A stretch of 64,000 nucleotides of DNA from an uncultured Hyphomonadaceae bacterium. Lineage in GTDB: Bacteria > Pseudomonadota > Alphaproteobacteria > Caulobacterales > Hyphomonadaceae. Positions 26,806 through 35,806 of the stretch are shown here, in pieces (position 1 is the stretch's first letter; the number at the start of each line of letters is the position of its first letter). The notes beneath the pieces are model-generated. The model was given only the letters and a program-made list of their open reading frames with translations, did not search any database and had not been told where the DNA came from. Location: assembly GCA_913057945.1 (NCBI GenBank), contig CAJXOF010000003.1, positions 186,001 through 250,000 of the forward strand. Direction: 5' to 3'. Made by a program: the position numbers and the translations under genes.

Positions 26806-29229
26806 TCAGAAGCTGAAGTCGAGGCGGACATAGTACTGGCCACCATCGGTGTCGTAAGGGGCATTCCGCGAATAGATCAGTCCACGGCTGGCCTGGTAGG
26901 TCGCTTCGTCCGGATACTGGTCGAAGACATTCTCTGCGCCAACACGAACTTTCATGTTGTCGTTTACCTGATAGGTCGCGCCGAGGTCAAACAGCACCAT
27001 TGCACCGAAATCCTGGAAGATGTCCCCATCAGAGTTTCCAGAATAGTCGCGCCATTCGCCATAATAACGCATCCGGCCGAACACATCCCAGTTTCCGACC
27101 GTGTAGGTGGCCTGAAGGTTTCCGGTATGCTCCGGGAGGCCCTTCTCGAACCGGTCAGCCGCAGTCTCATTCGCAGCGAAATCGCCGCCGGTCACTTCGG
27201 TCTTGTTGTAATTGTAAGCGCCGGTCAGATTCATCTCTCCCGGACCAACTTCGTATTTGTATGTCAGAACCAGATCGACGCCCTTGGTCCGGGTGTCGAA
27301 ATCATTCTGGAAGAAGTTGACGGCTGTGATCGTATCCGCTCCTGCAACGCCGAGCGCAGCGAGTTCGGCACGTTCCTCATCCGTCAGGGAAAAGGCGGCG
27401 GATGTGCTGAGGCGGTTGGTGACGTCAATCTGGTAGACATCAAGTGTCGCAGAAAGACCCGTATTCGAATTCCAGGCGAGCCCGGCGGTCAGGTTTTCGG
27501 ACTCTTCGGGTTGCAGCGGGAGGATATCGACACCGTCACGCAGGCTGATGACATCGGCGATTGGCCCCTGCGGGCTGTAGCGGCCGCGCGTGAAAATGTT
27601 CAGCGTGGTTGTGTCGAGGCCTTGCGAGGTGCGCTCGGAGAAGAGTTGACCCGGGGTTGGCGCCCGGAAGCCGGTTGACGCCGTCGCGCGCAGGGCGAGG
27701 TTCGGGCTCACTTCATAGCGGGTGGACAGCTTTCCGTTCGTGTCATTGCCGAACTCCGAGAAATCCTCGAAGCGCACGGCAGCGCCGACGGTCCAGCGGT
27801 CCGTGATCGGGGCTTCGACGTCAACATAGGCCGCATAGCTGGTCTGGTCAGACGAACCGGACTGTTCCGGGGAGAAGCCCGGGAAGCCGTTCGAGCCCGA
27901 CGGGAAGCCTTCCGGGGCCAGCGGGCCAATCGCAAAGGAAGCATACTCACCCGCGCCAATCTCATACTCTTCGGTGCGCTGCTCGGCGCCGAAGGCGAAG
28001 GTCATGTCTTCGGCCAGGAAGTCGAGCGTGGCCCGGTAGGCGAAGTCTGCATTGAAGGTCAACTCCGACTGGGTCAGCGTCCCGATATCGAAAGAGGTCG
28101 GGCTGGCCGAACCGAGCGAGGCATTGATCGAATTGTACATGAAGTATTCGATCTGGTTGCGGCCATAGCCTGCGCTCAGATCGTAGGAGAAGCGACCGTC
28201 ATTGTTGCTGCGATAACCGCCGGTCAGTGCGAAGTCATTGTCGTCCTGTCCAAAGCGCGGCGAGAAGCCGGTCGGGAAGGTTTCGGAGAGGTCATAGTCC
28301 GGATCGATCGCGCTTTCACCGAAGGCGCTGGTCGTCAGCGGATTGCGCCAGTTGAAATCGGTAACGCCGGAGCCAAGGCCATAGGTACTGAAGACATAGG
28401 CTTCGGAACCGTCCAGCTCATAAGCGCCGTTCAGGGCAAAGCGATAAGCCTGGCGCTCCGGCTGGCCCCAGTTCTGGACCGGGTTCGGGACATTCAATTC
28501 CGGGAAGGCCTCTTGCAGCGCAATTGCATCTGCGCGCTGGCGCGAGCGGGAGGTTGGCTGAGCGTCGGTGTATTCGCCGGACAGGTTCAGGAAACCATTG
28601 TCGAATACAAAGCCTTGCTGGACGCCGAGACGATACTGCTCACCATCGCCTTCATAATACTGGCCAGCCTGGGCAAAAGCATTGAAGCCAGCCTGGTCAT
28701 CAAGGATGATGTTGATCACACCTGCGATGGCGTCGGAGCCATATTGAGCCGATGCGCCGTCGCGCAGGACTTCGATCTGCTTGATGGCATAGGATGGGAT
28801 CTGGGCGAGGTCAGCGGACTGGGCGCCATTGCCGCCGAGCATGGCAGAGCGATGGCGGCGCTTGCCATTGACGAGGACCAGAGTGTGGTCAGGCGACAGG
28901 GAGCGCAGCGTGGCTGGGCGCACGAAGACCTGTCCGTCCGCCATCGGAAGGCGTTTGACATTGAAGGACGGCACGAGCTGGGACAACGTATCCATGACTT
29001 CGTCGGAGGCTGTCAGGTCAATGGCAGAGTCGGAGATCACGTCGACCGGGGCAAGGCTGTCAAAGGCGGTGCGCGGCGCGCCGCGTGTGCCGGTCACAAT
29101 CACGGTCTGCTGGATCTTGGTGTCGTCCTGGTCGGCGATGATCTGGGCGTGTGCGGCGTGGCCAAGGCACAGGGCTGCGCCCGAGGCCGTCAGGACGAGC
29201 GCTTTGCGCAGGCTGATGGAAGAAGTCAT
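26806..29229 (-). CDS. TonB-dependent receptor, paralogue 3 of 3
   Basis: 807 residues: signal peptide ending Ala-His-Ala28, TonB box QTVIVTGTR at 41-49, then the subfamily plug phrases HTLVLVNGKRRHRSAML and VLRDGASAQYGSDAIAGVI, and a barrel ending Val-Arg-Leu-Asp-Phe-Ser-Phe. It is much closer to the receptor at 22675 than to the one at 18713 (for example the shared RLDAMSY/RADAIAL and PVQKWGQPER/PVQNWGQPER region), but it lacks the STN domain. ATG 29229 follows GAGGGGA. It lies downstream of FecR and directly upstream of the Tat class V PLP enzyme, with which it forms an operon. Expression is probably driven by the local FecI sigma factor; inference. Confidence 0.93.
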   Translation of the reverse strand: MTSSISLRKALVLTASGAALCLGHAAHAQIIADQDDTKIQQTVIVTGTRGAPRTAFDSLAPVDVISDSAIDLTASDEVMDTLSQLVPSFNVKRLPMADGQVFVRPATLRSLSPDHTLVLVNGKRRHRSAMLGGNGAQSADLAQIPSYAIKQIEVLRDGASAQYGSDAIAGVINIILDDQAGFNAFAQAGQYYEGDGEQYRLGVQQGFVFDNGFLNLSGEYTDAQPTSRSRQRADAIALQEAFPELNVPNPVQNWGQPERQAYRFALNGAYELDGSEAYVFSTYGLGSGVTDFNWRNPLTTSAFGESAIDPDYDLSETFPTGFSPRFGQDDNDFALTGGYRSNNDGRFSYDLSAGYGRNQIEYFMYNSINASLGSASPTSFDIGTLTQSELTFNADFAYRATLDFLAEDMTFAFGAEQRTEEYEIGAGEYASFAIGPLAPEGFPSGSNGFPGFSPEQSGSSDQTSYAAYVDVEAPITDRWTVGAAVRFEDFSEFGNDTNGKLSTRYEVSPNLALRATASTGFRAPTPGQLFSERTSQGLDTTTLNIFTRGRYSPQGPIADVISLRDGVDILPLQPEESENLTAGLAWNSNTGLSATLDVYQIDVTNRLSTSAAFSLTDEERAELAALGVAGADTITAVNFFQNDFDTRTKGVDLVLTYKYEVGPGEMNLTGAYNYNKTEVTGGDFAANETAADRFEKGLPEHTGNLQATYTVGNWDVFGRMRYYGEWRDYSGNSDGDIFQDFGAMVLFDLGATYQVNDNMKVRVGAENVFDQYPDEATYQASRGLIYSRNAPYDTDGGQYYVRLDFSF

Positions 29230-29370
29230 GATGTTCCCCTCATGAGAAATTTACGGACGCCAAGCAGTGCGCCCGCGCCACGCCCTTGCGTGGTCAGAGG
29301 GAAGACAGATCAGGGAACGATCTATTTCAGGGATTTGGCAAACTTCACAAAAGCTTCACCGGACGCGTAG

Positions 29371-30375
29371 CTAGTCGTCCTGTTTGATGAGAATGTCGTC
29401 CTCGCGGGACTGGACGGCCATCGGGTAGGCGGCGTCCAGCCCGGCCAGGACCTGCTCTATCTGGTCGACCGGGAAAGACAGGGTCAGGCGCAGGTCACCG
29501 GGGGCGGTGGCCGACAGCCGGATCGGCCGATCACTGTACTGGTTCATATCCGCAACGATGTAGCGCAGCGGCGCATCCACGAAGGATAGGCGGCCGGACC
29601 GCCAGGACAATTCCTGGCTGGCGTCGAAGGTCATGACTTCACTGATACCGTACGTCGCATCAGACACGATTTTTTCCCCGGCGATCAGGTCCTGCCGGCT
29701 TCCAGTGGCCGGTGAGGTCACGCGGACTTGGCCATGGTCGACCGCTACCGCCACGTAGTCCGGCCGGGTCTTGATATCGAATCGGGTTCCGAGCACCCGC
29801 ACATCCACATCGCCCGTATGGACGGTCAGCGGGCGGGCTTCATCACGCGCGATATCGAAATAGGCGTTGCCTGAAACCAGCTCCAGCCTGCGGACATCCC
29901 GCCTGAATTCGCCGGTCAGTTCACTGGCCCCCCCGAGCGTCACCCTGCTGCCATCTGACAGCGTGATGGTTTCGATCTGGCCCGTCGCGGTCGCGTAGAG
30001 AAGTGTCTCTGTCGGTGCCGGCTGCATCAGCAGGAAGCCAATACCGGTTGCGACAGCGAGGCTCGCGGCCATGGCGCCTCCCACGAGGAACCGCCGGGTC
30101 ATGCTGTTTCGAGGACGAAACTCTGTCACCGTGTCCCTGTGGGCCAGCAGGGTCTCGATGCCGTCAACGTCTCCGAGGGCCTCCCAGATAGAATAGGCTT
30201 TTTCATAGGCGCGTTTGTTATCGTCCGAGGCGGCCAGCCATTCGGCAAAGGCGAGGCGGTCGGCTTCTGTGTGTTCGCCGGACGAGAAGCGTAGCACCCA
30301 GGCGCGTGCCAGAGCGGCCCGCTTATTGTCATCTTGCGGCGCGCTGTCGCGCGAATTTTCTCCGGGAGGCGTCAT
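29371..30375 (-). CDS. FecR-type anti-sigma/sigma regulator
   Basis: 334 residues. An N-terminal cytosolic FecR_N segment (ALARAWVLRFSSGEHTEADR, about 25-75) is followed by a single membrane helix (about 100-118), then the periplasmic FecR domain, with VLGTRFDIKTRPDYVAVAV and VEHG-like motifs, and an STN-like C-terminal end. The membrane segment is preceded by TRRFLVGG, a twin-arginine pattern known in Tat-dependent FecR proteins. ATG 30375 follows GGGAG; the longer frame to 30510 is an unlikely extension into the sigma gene. It should hold or release the FecI-like sigma factor encoded just upstream when the STN receptor is occupied. Confidence 0.9.
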   Translation of the reverse strand: MTPPGENSRDSAPQDDNKRAALARAWVLRFSSGEHTEADRLAFAEWLAASDDNKRAYEKAYSIWEALGDVDGIETLLAHRDTVTEFRPRNSMTRRFLVGGAMAASLAVATGIGFLLMQPAPTETLLYATATGQIETITLSDGSRVTLGGASELTGEFRRDVRRLELVSGNAYFDIARDEARPLTVHTGDVDVRVLGTRFDIKTRPDYVAVAVDHGQVRVTSPATGSRQDLIAGEKIVSDATYGISEVMTFDASQELSWRSGRLSFVDAPLRYIVADMNQYSDRPIRLSATAPGDLRLTLSFPVDQIEQVLAGLDAAYPMAVQSREDDILIKQDD

Positions 30376-30437
30376 GCACACGACTCCCGAACGGATATCT
30401 GGAAAGGAATACGAAGGGTTTGCATCAACAGGCGCCT

Positions 30438-31031
30438 CTACCGATCCAACTCGGCTTGCAGCAACGCCATGACCTTGTTGAGCTGGCGCGAGATATCCGC
30501 CTGACTCCACCCTGTCTCCTGCCTGATCTCATCATAAGTCTGTCCCCTGAACCGGCTCCTGAGCAGGATTTCGCGCTGTTTCGACGGCAATTGCCGAATG
30601 ACATGCGCGACCCGCTCAAGATCCTGCTTACCCATGAAGACAGATTCGGCAGATTTTTCTTCCAGACGTTGTGAAAAATTGCTCTCAAACTGGCTGCGAA
30701 CAAAGGCGCGGCTGCGCTTCAGCTTGTCATTGGAGTTCAGGCAGATGTTCACCGCCGTCCGGAACAGGAAGGCACGGGGTGAATGAATGCGTTCCAGATC
30801 GTCCAGTTCGGCAAGCTTTGAAAACGCGGCCTGCGCGACATCTTCGGGATCGGGCGGGCCCACGCCATACACTTTGCGGAGTCGGCCCACCAGTTCCGTA
30901 TAATGCAACCGGAACAGGCTGTTCAGGAAACTGGTGCGTTGCCGTGCCCCGTCGGTGAGGGGCGCGGACACAGGGTCGCCGGGCGTGGGGGTACGTGGCG
31001 GCCGATCCCGCTCATTCAATTTCGCCTGCAT
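30438..31031 (-). CDS. FecI-like ECF sigma factor
   Basis: 197 residues. Sigma region 2 spans roughly 35-100, with DPEDVAQAAFSKL and the SPRAFLFRTAVNICLN core, and region 4 is at 135-190, with LPSKQREILLRSRFRG and the helix-turn-helix TYDEIRQETGWSQADISRQL. This is the FecI branch of ECF factors. ATG 31031 lies nine bases after GAGGGG; a longer frame to 31079 is open. The FecR gene begins 62 bases downstream. It probably directs transcription of the TBDR and Tat-enzyme operons at 22675-29229. It is the first gene of the minus-strand series and follows the unrelated PhnE gene after 134 bases. Confidence 0.9.
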   Translation of the reverse strand: MQAKLNERDRPPRTPTPGDPVSAPLTDGARQRTSFLNSLFRLHYTELVGRLRKVYGVGPPDPEDVAQAAFSKLAELDDLERIHSPRAFLFRTAVNICLNSNDKLKRSRAFVRSQFESNFSQRLEEKSAESVFMGKQDLERVAHVIRQLPSKQREILLRSRFRGQTYDEIRQETGWSQADISRQLNKVMALLQAELDR

Positions 31032-31165
31032 GCCGCCACTACCCCTCAATCGGAGTTTGCTATTGGCGACGAAGTGCAAAACTTATGTGACCATCGTTTA
31101 AAACTACCGTGAAAGTGCACGTCGTGTTTGCTGCGGAACGGCCAGTTATTCGACGCGGGAGTAAT

Positions 31166-32179
31166 TCAGACCAAGCGGTTCCGGAATCGGGCTGACACAA
31201 GGTCCAGCGCCATGACGGTCAGGAAGATGACCAGCAGCATGGTGCCGACGCGGTCATACTGGAACATGTCGAACCGGCCTTTCAGTTCCTGCCCGATCCC
31301 ACCAGCGCCGACGAGGCCGATCACGGTGGCCATGCGGATATTGCGGTCGAGGATGTAGAGCGAGAGGCCCGTATAACTGGGCAGGACCTGAGGCAGTACG
31401 GCCAGTCTGAGAATGGCAAAAGTGCCCGCGCCGGTCGCTTTCAACGCATGCTGGGGGCTGGTATTCGCCGCCTCTATGTCCTCGGCGTAGAATTTCGCGA
31501 GAAAGCCGATGCTGTGAAAGGTCAGGGCCAGGATGCCGGCGATGGGCCCGAACCCGAAGGCGAGAACAAGGAACAGGGCGCTGATCAATTCCGGGATCGA
31601 GCGGAGCAGCGAGACGAAAGATCTGGCGCCAGCATAGATAACAGGATGCGGTGAATAATTTCCGGCGCATAGCCATGCCAGCGGCAGGCTCACCAATATG
31701 GCGATCAGGCTTGCCCAGATGGCGATCTCGATGGTCTCCACCATCTTTCCGAGCACGAAGACGAGATACCCAATCGGTTCGACGAGAAAGCGTCGCTCGG
31801 CCACACTTGTCGTCATTTGCAGCGTATCGGGATCAAGCTCGGTGGTTTCGGTGTCCACCGTTTCGATATGGGAGAGGAAGGGAAGGTCCGTTTCGTCCAA
31901 TCCATCCATCAGGTCGATCGGCCGCCGTTCGGCAATGGCGATCGGGAACATGTCGCGCGTCACGCTTTCCATGCCCCGGCCAATTTGCGAGCTTTCGCGC
32001 AGGCCCACGATCTCAAGCGCGAAGTCGCCGATCTGGCTGGCCATGCGGTCGAATTGCATACGCTCGGCAGAGACGAGCGAAACCGCCAGAATCATGAACA
32101 GGACGAGCAAGGTCCGCCATCCGAAGGGTTGCTTCAGGTGCCAGTTTCGTGCGCCGGGATCCTGTGAAACATCCGACAT
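31166..32179 (-). CDS. phnE: PhnE-type ABC permease
   Basis: 337 residues, longer than the usual 260-280. After a first helix (about 21-39) there is an unusual hydrophilic insert of about 95 residues before the conserved permease core. The core has the EAA loop EDIEAANTSPQHALKATGAG and the typical end GLVGAGGIGQEL. It should form the membrane channel of a phosphonate-class importer with the ATPase and binding protein encoded upstream. ATG 32179 lies one base after the PhnC stop, with GGAGG spaced eight bases before it. Last gene of the phnD-phnC-phnE operon. The insert probably faces the periplasm and may contact the binding protein; inference. Confidence 0.9.
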   Translation of the reverse strand: MSDVSQDPGARNWHLKQPFGWRTLLVLFMILAVSLVSAERMQFDRMASQIGDFALEIVGLRESSQIGRGMESVTRDMFPIAIAERRPIDLMDGLDETDLPFLSHIETVDTETTELDPDTLQMTTSVAERRFLVEPIGYLVFVLGKMVETIEIAIWASLIAILVSLPLAWLCAGNYSPHPVIYAGARSFVSLLRSIPELISALFLVLAFGFGPIAGILALTFHSIGFLAKFYAEDIEAANTSPQHALKATGAGTFAILRLAVLPQVLPSYTGLSLYILDRNIRMATVIGLVGAGGIGQELKGRFDMFQYDRVGTMLLVIFLTVMALDLVSARFRNRLV

Positions 32180-32180
32180 G

Positions 32181-32969
32181 TCAGGCGACCTCCATGTGGA
32201 TGATTGTCGAGCTGTCATCCATATCGAAAATGGCCTGCATCTCCTCGCGCGTCAGGGCAGCGGGCGGGCCATCGAAGACGATGGCGCCATGGCTGAGGCC
32301 GATGATCCTGTCGGCATATTTGCGCGCCAGATCGATCTGGTGAAGCGAGCACAGCACTGCCGCGCCCCGCTCCTGCGCAGCGTTCTTCAGCAGCGTCATG
32401 ATTTCAACAGACGATTTCGGATCGAGGCTGGCAACGGGTTCGTCCGCAAGGATCAGGCTCGGGTCGGATATGAGCGCCCGCGCGATGCCGACCCGCTGCT
32501 TCTGTCCGCCGGATAGTTGGCTCGCTCGCCGGTTGGCGTGGTCTTCCGACAGACCGACCCGCGAAAGAAGTGCGCAGGCCTGGCGCTGGATCTGGCCGGG
32601 ATAGAGTTGCAGGGCGACGCGCCACGCGCTCAGTGTGGCAGCCATGCCGGACATTACATTCTGGGCGGCTGTCAGTCTGTCAGAGAGGCCGAAATCCTGA
32701 TGCACCATGCCGACGCTGCGTAGCCGCTTTCTTGTCAGGGAGGTGCCATGAAGCCGGATGTCTCCCGCGTCGGGCTCGGTCAGTCCGGCAATGCATTTCA
32801 GCAGGGTGGATTTTCCGGACCCGGACGAGCCGAGCACGACACAGAAACAGCCCGGCGCAATATTTAGCGAGAAATCCTCAAGCACGACTGGCCCGTTCTT
32901 ATAGGATTTGAGCACTCCGGAAAGTTCCAGCGCAGGAGCGCCTGGCGCTTGGGGGTTCTTATCTGTCAT
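32181..32969 (-). CDS. phnC: PhnC-type ABC ATPase
   Basis: 262 residues with a complete ABC ATPase: Walker [10 protein letters not shown] at 47-55, the signature [15 protein letters not shown], Walker B LILADEP, and a His-loop residue in [10 protein letters not shown]. The pattern [13 protein letters not shown] and the operon partners place it with PhnC-like ATPases. It energises import through the PhnE permease. It starts 33 bases after the PhnD stop. No C-P lyase (phnGHIJKLM) or phosphonatase gene is in the window, so the cargo may be another organophosphorus compound rather than a phosphonate. Confidence 0.9.
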   Translation of the reverse strand: MTDKNPQAPGAPALELSGVLKSYKNGPVVLEDFSLNIAPGCFCVVLGSSGSGKSTLLKCIAGLTEPDAGDIRLHGTSLTRKRLRSVGMVHQDFGLSDRLTAAQNVMSGMAATLSAWRVALQLYPGQIQRQACALLSRVGLSEDHANRRASQLSGGQKQRVGIARALISDPSLILADEPVASLDPKSSVEIMTLLKNAAQERGAAVLCSLHQIDLARKYADRIIGLSHGAIVFDGPPAALTREEMQAIFDMDDSSTIIHMEVA

Positions 32970-33002
32970 GTCGGGAACTGTATTGTAAGGATTGGGGAGG
33001 AA

Positions 33003-33935
33003 TCAGCCGCGCTGCGAAGCGTCGGCCTTGCGCAGGATCGCGGCGCGGTAATCATCGTCGAGGAAGGATGTGGCAGATATTACGCTGTCGAACAGGTCTT
33101 CACTGGCCTCGGTATTATACCGGTCGACCTGTTTGCCACCATAGCCGCGTATGGAGGCCGGGTTGATGCCATCGGCCTCATGAATGCCGGACATGGCCTT
33201 CTTCAACTCTGCCTTGATCGCCTCTGGCAACGCCGTATTCATCGCGATGGGCGGATTGGGGATCGGGTCGGATTTGGCCAGTATACGAAAGGCGCGCGGG
33301 TCGAGGCTGCCCTGGTTCACGGCGCGCTCGAAGGATACAAACGATGCGCCCGCAGCATCCACAAGGCCGTTCTTCAGCGCCAGCAGGCTGTTGGTGTGGC
33401 TCCCGGTCACCCGGAGGGCCGAAAGATCCTTTAGCGGATCAAGTCCGGCATTCTTCAGCATCACCAGCGGATAGGCAAAACTGCTGGCGGAATGGCTGGA
33501 CCCGAGCGCCAGTGATCCGCCTGACAGGTCGGCAACCGAACTGGCACCGGAGTCCGCGGCGACGAACAGGCCGGCATAATAGGTCGAGGTGCCATCTCTC
33601 TCCTCGACCGCCAGCAGCTCTGCGCAGCCGCGGTCACGCGCTTCGAGATAGGAGGCCGGACCATACCAGACGATATCCGTCAGGCCGGCGCACATGGCTT
33701 CGATCACGGCCGCATAGCTTTGTCCGGTGCTAACCGTGAAGTGCAAATCGCTGGACCGTGTGATGGCATCGAACAGGGGTTGGAAGTCTGCCTTGGTGCC
33801 ATCTTCCGTGCCGCCATCCGCAGGGATCAGCATGACCCGTATGGGCTTTTGCTGGCTCCCGATCTCCTGGGCATAAGATGGGTATGTCGAAAGCGCGCTC
33901 AAAAAAACAAGCAGGGCGGCGTACAGGATGCGCAT
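33003..33935 (-). CDS. phnD: PhnD-type periplasmic binding protein
   Basis: 310 residues: signal peptide with cleavage near Ser-Tyr-Ala-Gln, then a two-lobed binding protein of the PhnD/SsuA-like group. The conserved serine-rich ligand site phrase LGSSHSASSFAYP (about 150-162) and the WYGPASYLEA segment are visible. It should capture the ligand in the periplasm after the TBDR has brought it in, and deliver it to PhnCE. ATG 33935 follows GGGGA with an 8-base spacing and is preferred over an upstream ATG at 33968. It is divergent from the RpiR gene, with a palindrome in the gap at 34057-34071. Confidence 0.9.
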   Translation of the reverse strand: MRILYAALLVFLSALSTYPSYAQEIGSQQKPIRVMLIPADGGTEDGTKADFQPLFDAITRSSDLHFTVSTGQSYAAVIEAMCAGLTDIVWYGPASYLEARDRGCAELLAVEERDGTSTYYAGLFVAADSGASSVADLSGGSLALGSSHSASSFAYPLVMLKNAGLDPLKDLSALRVTGSHTNSLLALKNGLVDAAGASFVSFERAVNQGSLDPRAFRILAKSDPIPNPPIAMNTALPEAIKAELKKAMSGIHEADGINPASIRGYGGKQVDRYNTEASEDLFDSVISATSFLDDDYRAAILRKADASQRG

Positions 33936-34056
33936 GTTCAAATCCCCAGTCTCACCTGGCGGCGTCATGGATTGATGCGCCGCAACATTATGATCGGAGG
34001 AAGTAGCATCCGCTTATGACATTGGTATTACGGAATTCATATATCCTTGATGAAAG

Positions 34057-34071
34057 TTGAGTAGTATTCAA
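34057..34071. promoter_or_regulatory. Putative RpiR operator 1
   Basis: TTGAGTAGTATTCAA, an imperfect 7-1-7 dyad in the PhnD/RpiR divergent gap. It matches 11 of 15 positions of the perfect palindrome TTGAGAATTTCTCAA in the HAD/TBDR divergent gap (35807-35821). Inference: shared site of the local RpiR regulator. Confidence 0.6.
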
Positions 34072-34102
34072 TTCAAATCCAAAGAAGTGCAAAGGGATGT
34101 AG

Positions 34103-35005
34103 ATGTCTGAGAACAAGGCAAAGCGTAAATCCACTGCGAAAAAGCGGGCGGATGTGGCCATTGTGGACAATGTCATGACGCGAATCCGGGTGCGCCACCC
34201 ATCGCTTGGGCCCAGCACGCGCACGATCGCCGATTTCGTTCTGGCCAATCCGAGGCAAGTGGTCGGCATGTCGGTGACCGAGCTTGCCGAAGCAACGGGG
34301 GCCAGCGATGGCAGCGTCATCAATTTCTGTCGTCAGCTGGACCTTTCCGGCTTCCAGCAGCTCAAGCTCAGCCTGGCTCAGGAAGTGGTGCAGCCGGTCC
34401 AGTTCATCCATGAGGACCTCCAGCCGACCGACGACACACCGACGGTTTGCCGGAAGATGTTCCACGCAGGCGTCCAGGCGCTGAAGGACACATTGTCAAT
34501 TCTGGATGCGGACGCCGTCTCCGCTGCGGTGGACATCATACGTGCGGCCAAGCGGGTCGAAATTTATGGCATCGGCTCATCCGCGCCGATTGCCGAGGAT
34601 GCCCAATACAGGATGTTGCGGATCGGGCTCGATGCGCGGGTCGTGGTGGATAGCCATGTTCAGGCCATTAGTGCGTCTCAGACAGGCCCTGACGTCGCCG
34701 TGCTGACGATTTCGCATTCGGGTGCAACACATGAGACGCTTGCTGCAACGAGATTGGCCAAGGATGCTGGTGCGAAGACCATTATCGTGACCAATTTCTC
34801 GAGCTCGCCGTTGCAGGCCTATGCGGATGTGAAACTGTTCACGATGGCGCGCGAGACCAAGTTCCGGACCGAAGCCATGACCAGCCGGATTGCCCAGCTC
34901 TGCGTGCTGGATGCGCTGATTGCGGCGCTGGCCCTGGCCGATTACGACCGGGCAACCGACACGCTTCGCAAGACCTTCGATGTGTTGTCGCTGAAGCGGT
35001 TCTAG
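34103..35005 (+). CDS. RpiR-family regulator (HTH + SIS)
   Basis: 300 residues. The N-terminal HTH_6 domain (about 27-100) includes RTIADFVLANPRQV and the recognition-helix segment SDGSVINFCRQLDLSGF; the C-terminal SIS domain (about 125-260) has the sugar-phosphate fold phrases VEIYGIGSSAPIAED and VLTISHSGATHET. RpiR proteins usually sense phosphosugars or similar phosphorylated metabolites. The start ATG 34103 has AAGGGA just upstream. It is divergent from phnD and its stop lies one base from the convergent HAD stop. It probably controls phnDCE, HAD and the TBDR-PHP pair through the palindromes at 34057 and 35807. A phosphorylated inducer would fit an organophosphate uptake system. Confidence 0.9.
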   Translation: MSENKAKRKSTAKKRADVAIVDNVMTRIRVRHPSLGPSTRTIADFVLANPRQVVGMSVTELAEATGASDGSVINFCRQLDLSGFQQLKLSLAQEVVQPVQFIHEDLQPTDDTPTVCRKMFHAGVQALKDTLSILDADAVSAAVDIIRAAKRVEIYGIGSSAPIAEDAQYRMLRIGLDARVVVDSHVQAISASQTGPDVAVLTISHSGATHETLAATRLAKDAGAKTIIVTNFSSSPLQAYADVKLFTMARETKFRTEAMTSRIAQLCVLDALIAALALADYDRATDTLRKTFDVLSLKRF

Positions 35006-35006
35006 C

Positions 35007-35777
35007 CTAGCGCGCCCGCACCAGCGTTTCGAATACGTCCGGGGATCTCGCGGAGGTCAGGATCGCCTTGATTCCCAATGCCTTCGCCCCGGCAAGGTCG
35101 GTGGCGGGATTGTCCCCCAGCATCACCAGCTGGTCCGGCGACAGGTCCAGCGCCTGGCATCCCATGCGGAACAGATGCGGTGAAGGTTTCCCCACGATAT
35201 CCCATTTTGTTTCATCCAGTTCCACGCACGCCCGGATTGCCGCCAGAAGCGCTCCGGTTTCGGGCTTCAGGCCGCCATCTTTTCCGGGATGGGTGGAGTC
35301 CGGATTGGCCACGATGAGGTGGGCGCCCTGGGTGAGGGAATTTACCGCCCGCTCCAGGCGGCGATAGGTGAAGCGCCGGTCCCGGAGGAGCACGATCACG
35401 TCGGCGTCTTCCTGGGTGAGGTCGAGCCCCATCTTCTTGGCGGCGCCTCGCATATGCGGATCGCCGAGAACCATCACTTTCGCCCCGGTAAAATCCGTGG
35501 CGCGCTTGAGCGCTTCCATACCCGCCAGGACGATCTGGTTGCGATCCAGTTGAATTTCATTGCATGCCAGGATTTCCAGAAAGTCTTCCGGTGTGCAGGT
35601 GGAGTTGTTTGAGACGATGGCGGTTCGCCTTTGGTTGGCGCGCAGGAAATCCGCAGCTGCAGGAATGAGCGTGTTGCCGAGCGCGCAGCACCCATCCCAG
35701 TCCACGAGAAATCCCGAGGCCGTCCGGGCCAGGTTGGCAATATCTTCCGAACGCGAGGCTGGGAACTCGTAGGCCAT
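35007..35777 (-). CDS. HAD-IIA phosphatase
   Basis: 256 residues of the HAD superfamily, subclass IIA (NagD/AraL/phosphoglycolate-phosphatase type). Motif I is DWDG at 26-29, motif II the IVSNNSTCT segment with its conserved serine, motif III the lysine in IVGKPSPHLF, and motif IV LGDNPATD. It should be a cytosolic phosphatase on a small phosphorylated metabolite, such as a sugar or polyol phosphate. It is convergent with RpiR (one-base gap) and divergent from the TBDR, with a perfect palindrome in between. In context it probably releases phosphate from the compound imported by PhnDCE; inference. Confidence 0.88.
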   Translation of the reverse strand: MAYEFPASRSEDIANLARTASGFLVDWDGCCALGNTLIPAAADFLRANQRRTAIVSNNSTCTPEDFLEILACNEIQLDRNQIVLAGMEALKRATDFTGAKVMVLGDPHMRGAAKKMGLDLTQEDADVIVLLRDRRFTYRRLERAVNSLTQGAHLIVANPDSTHPGKDGGLKPETGALLAAIRACVELDETKWDIVGKPSPHLFRMGCQALDLSPDQLVMLGDNPATDLAGAKALGIKAILTSARSPDVFETLVRAR

Positions 35778-35806
35778 ATTTCACTCCGATGAAAAACAAT
35801 CTGCTG

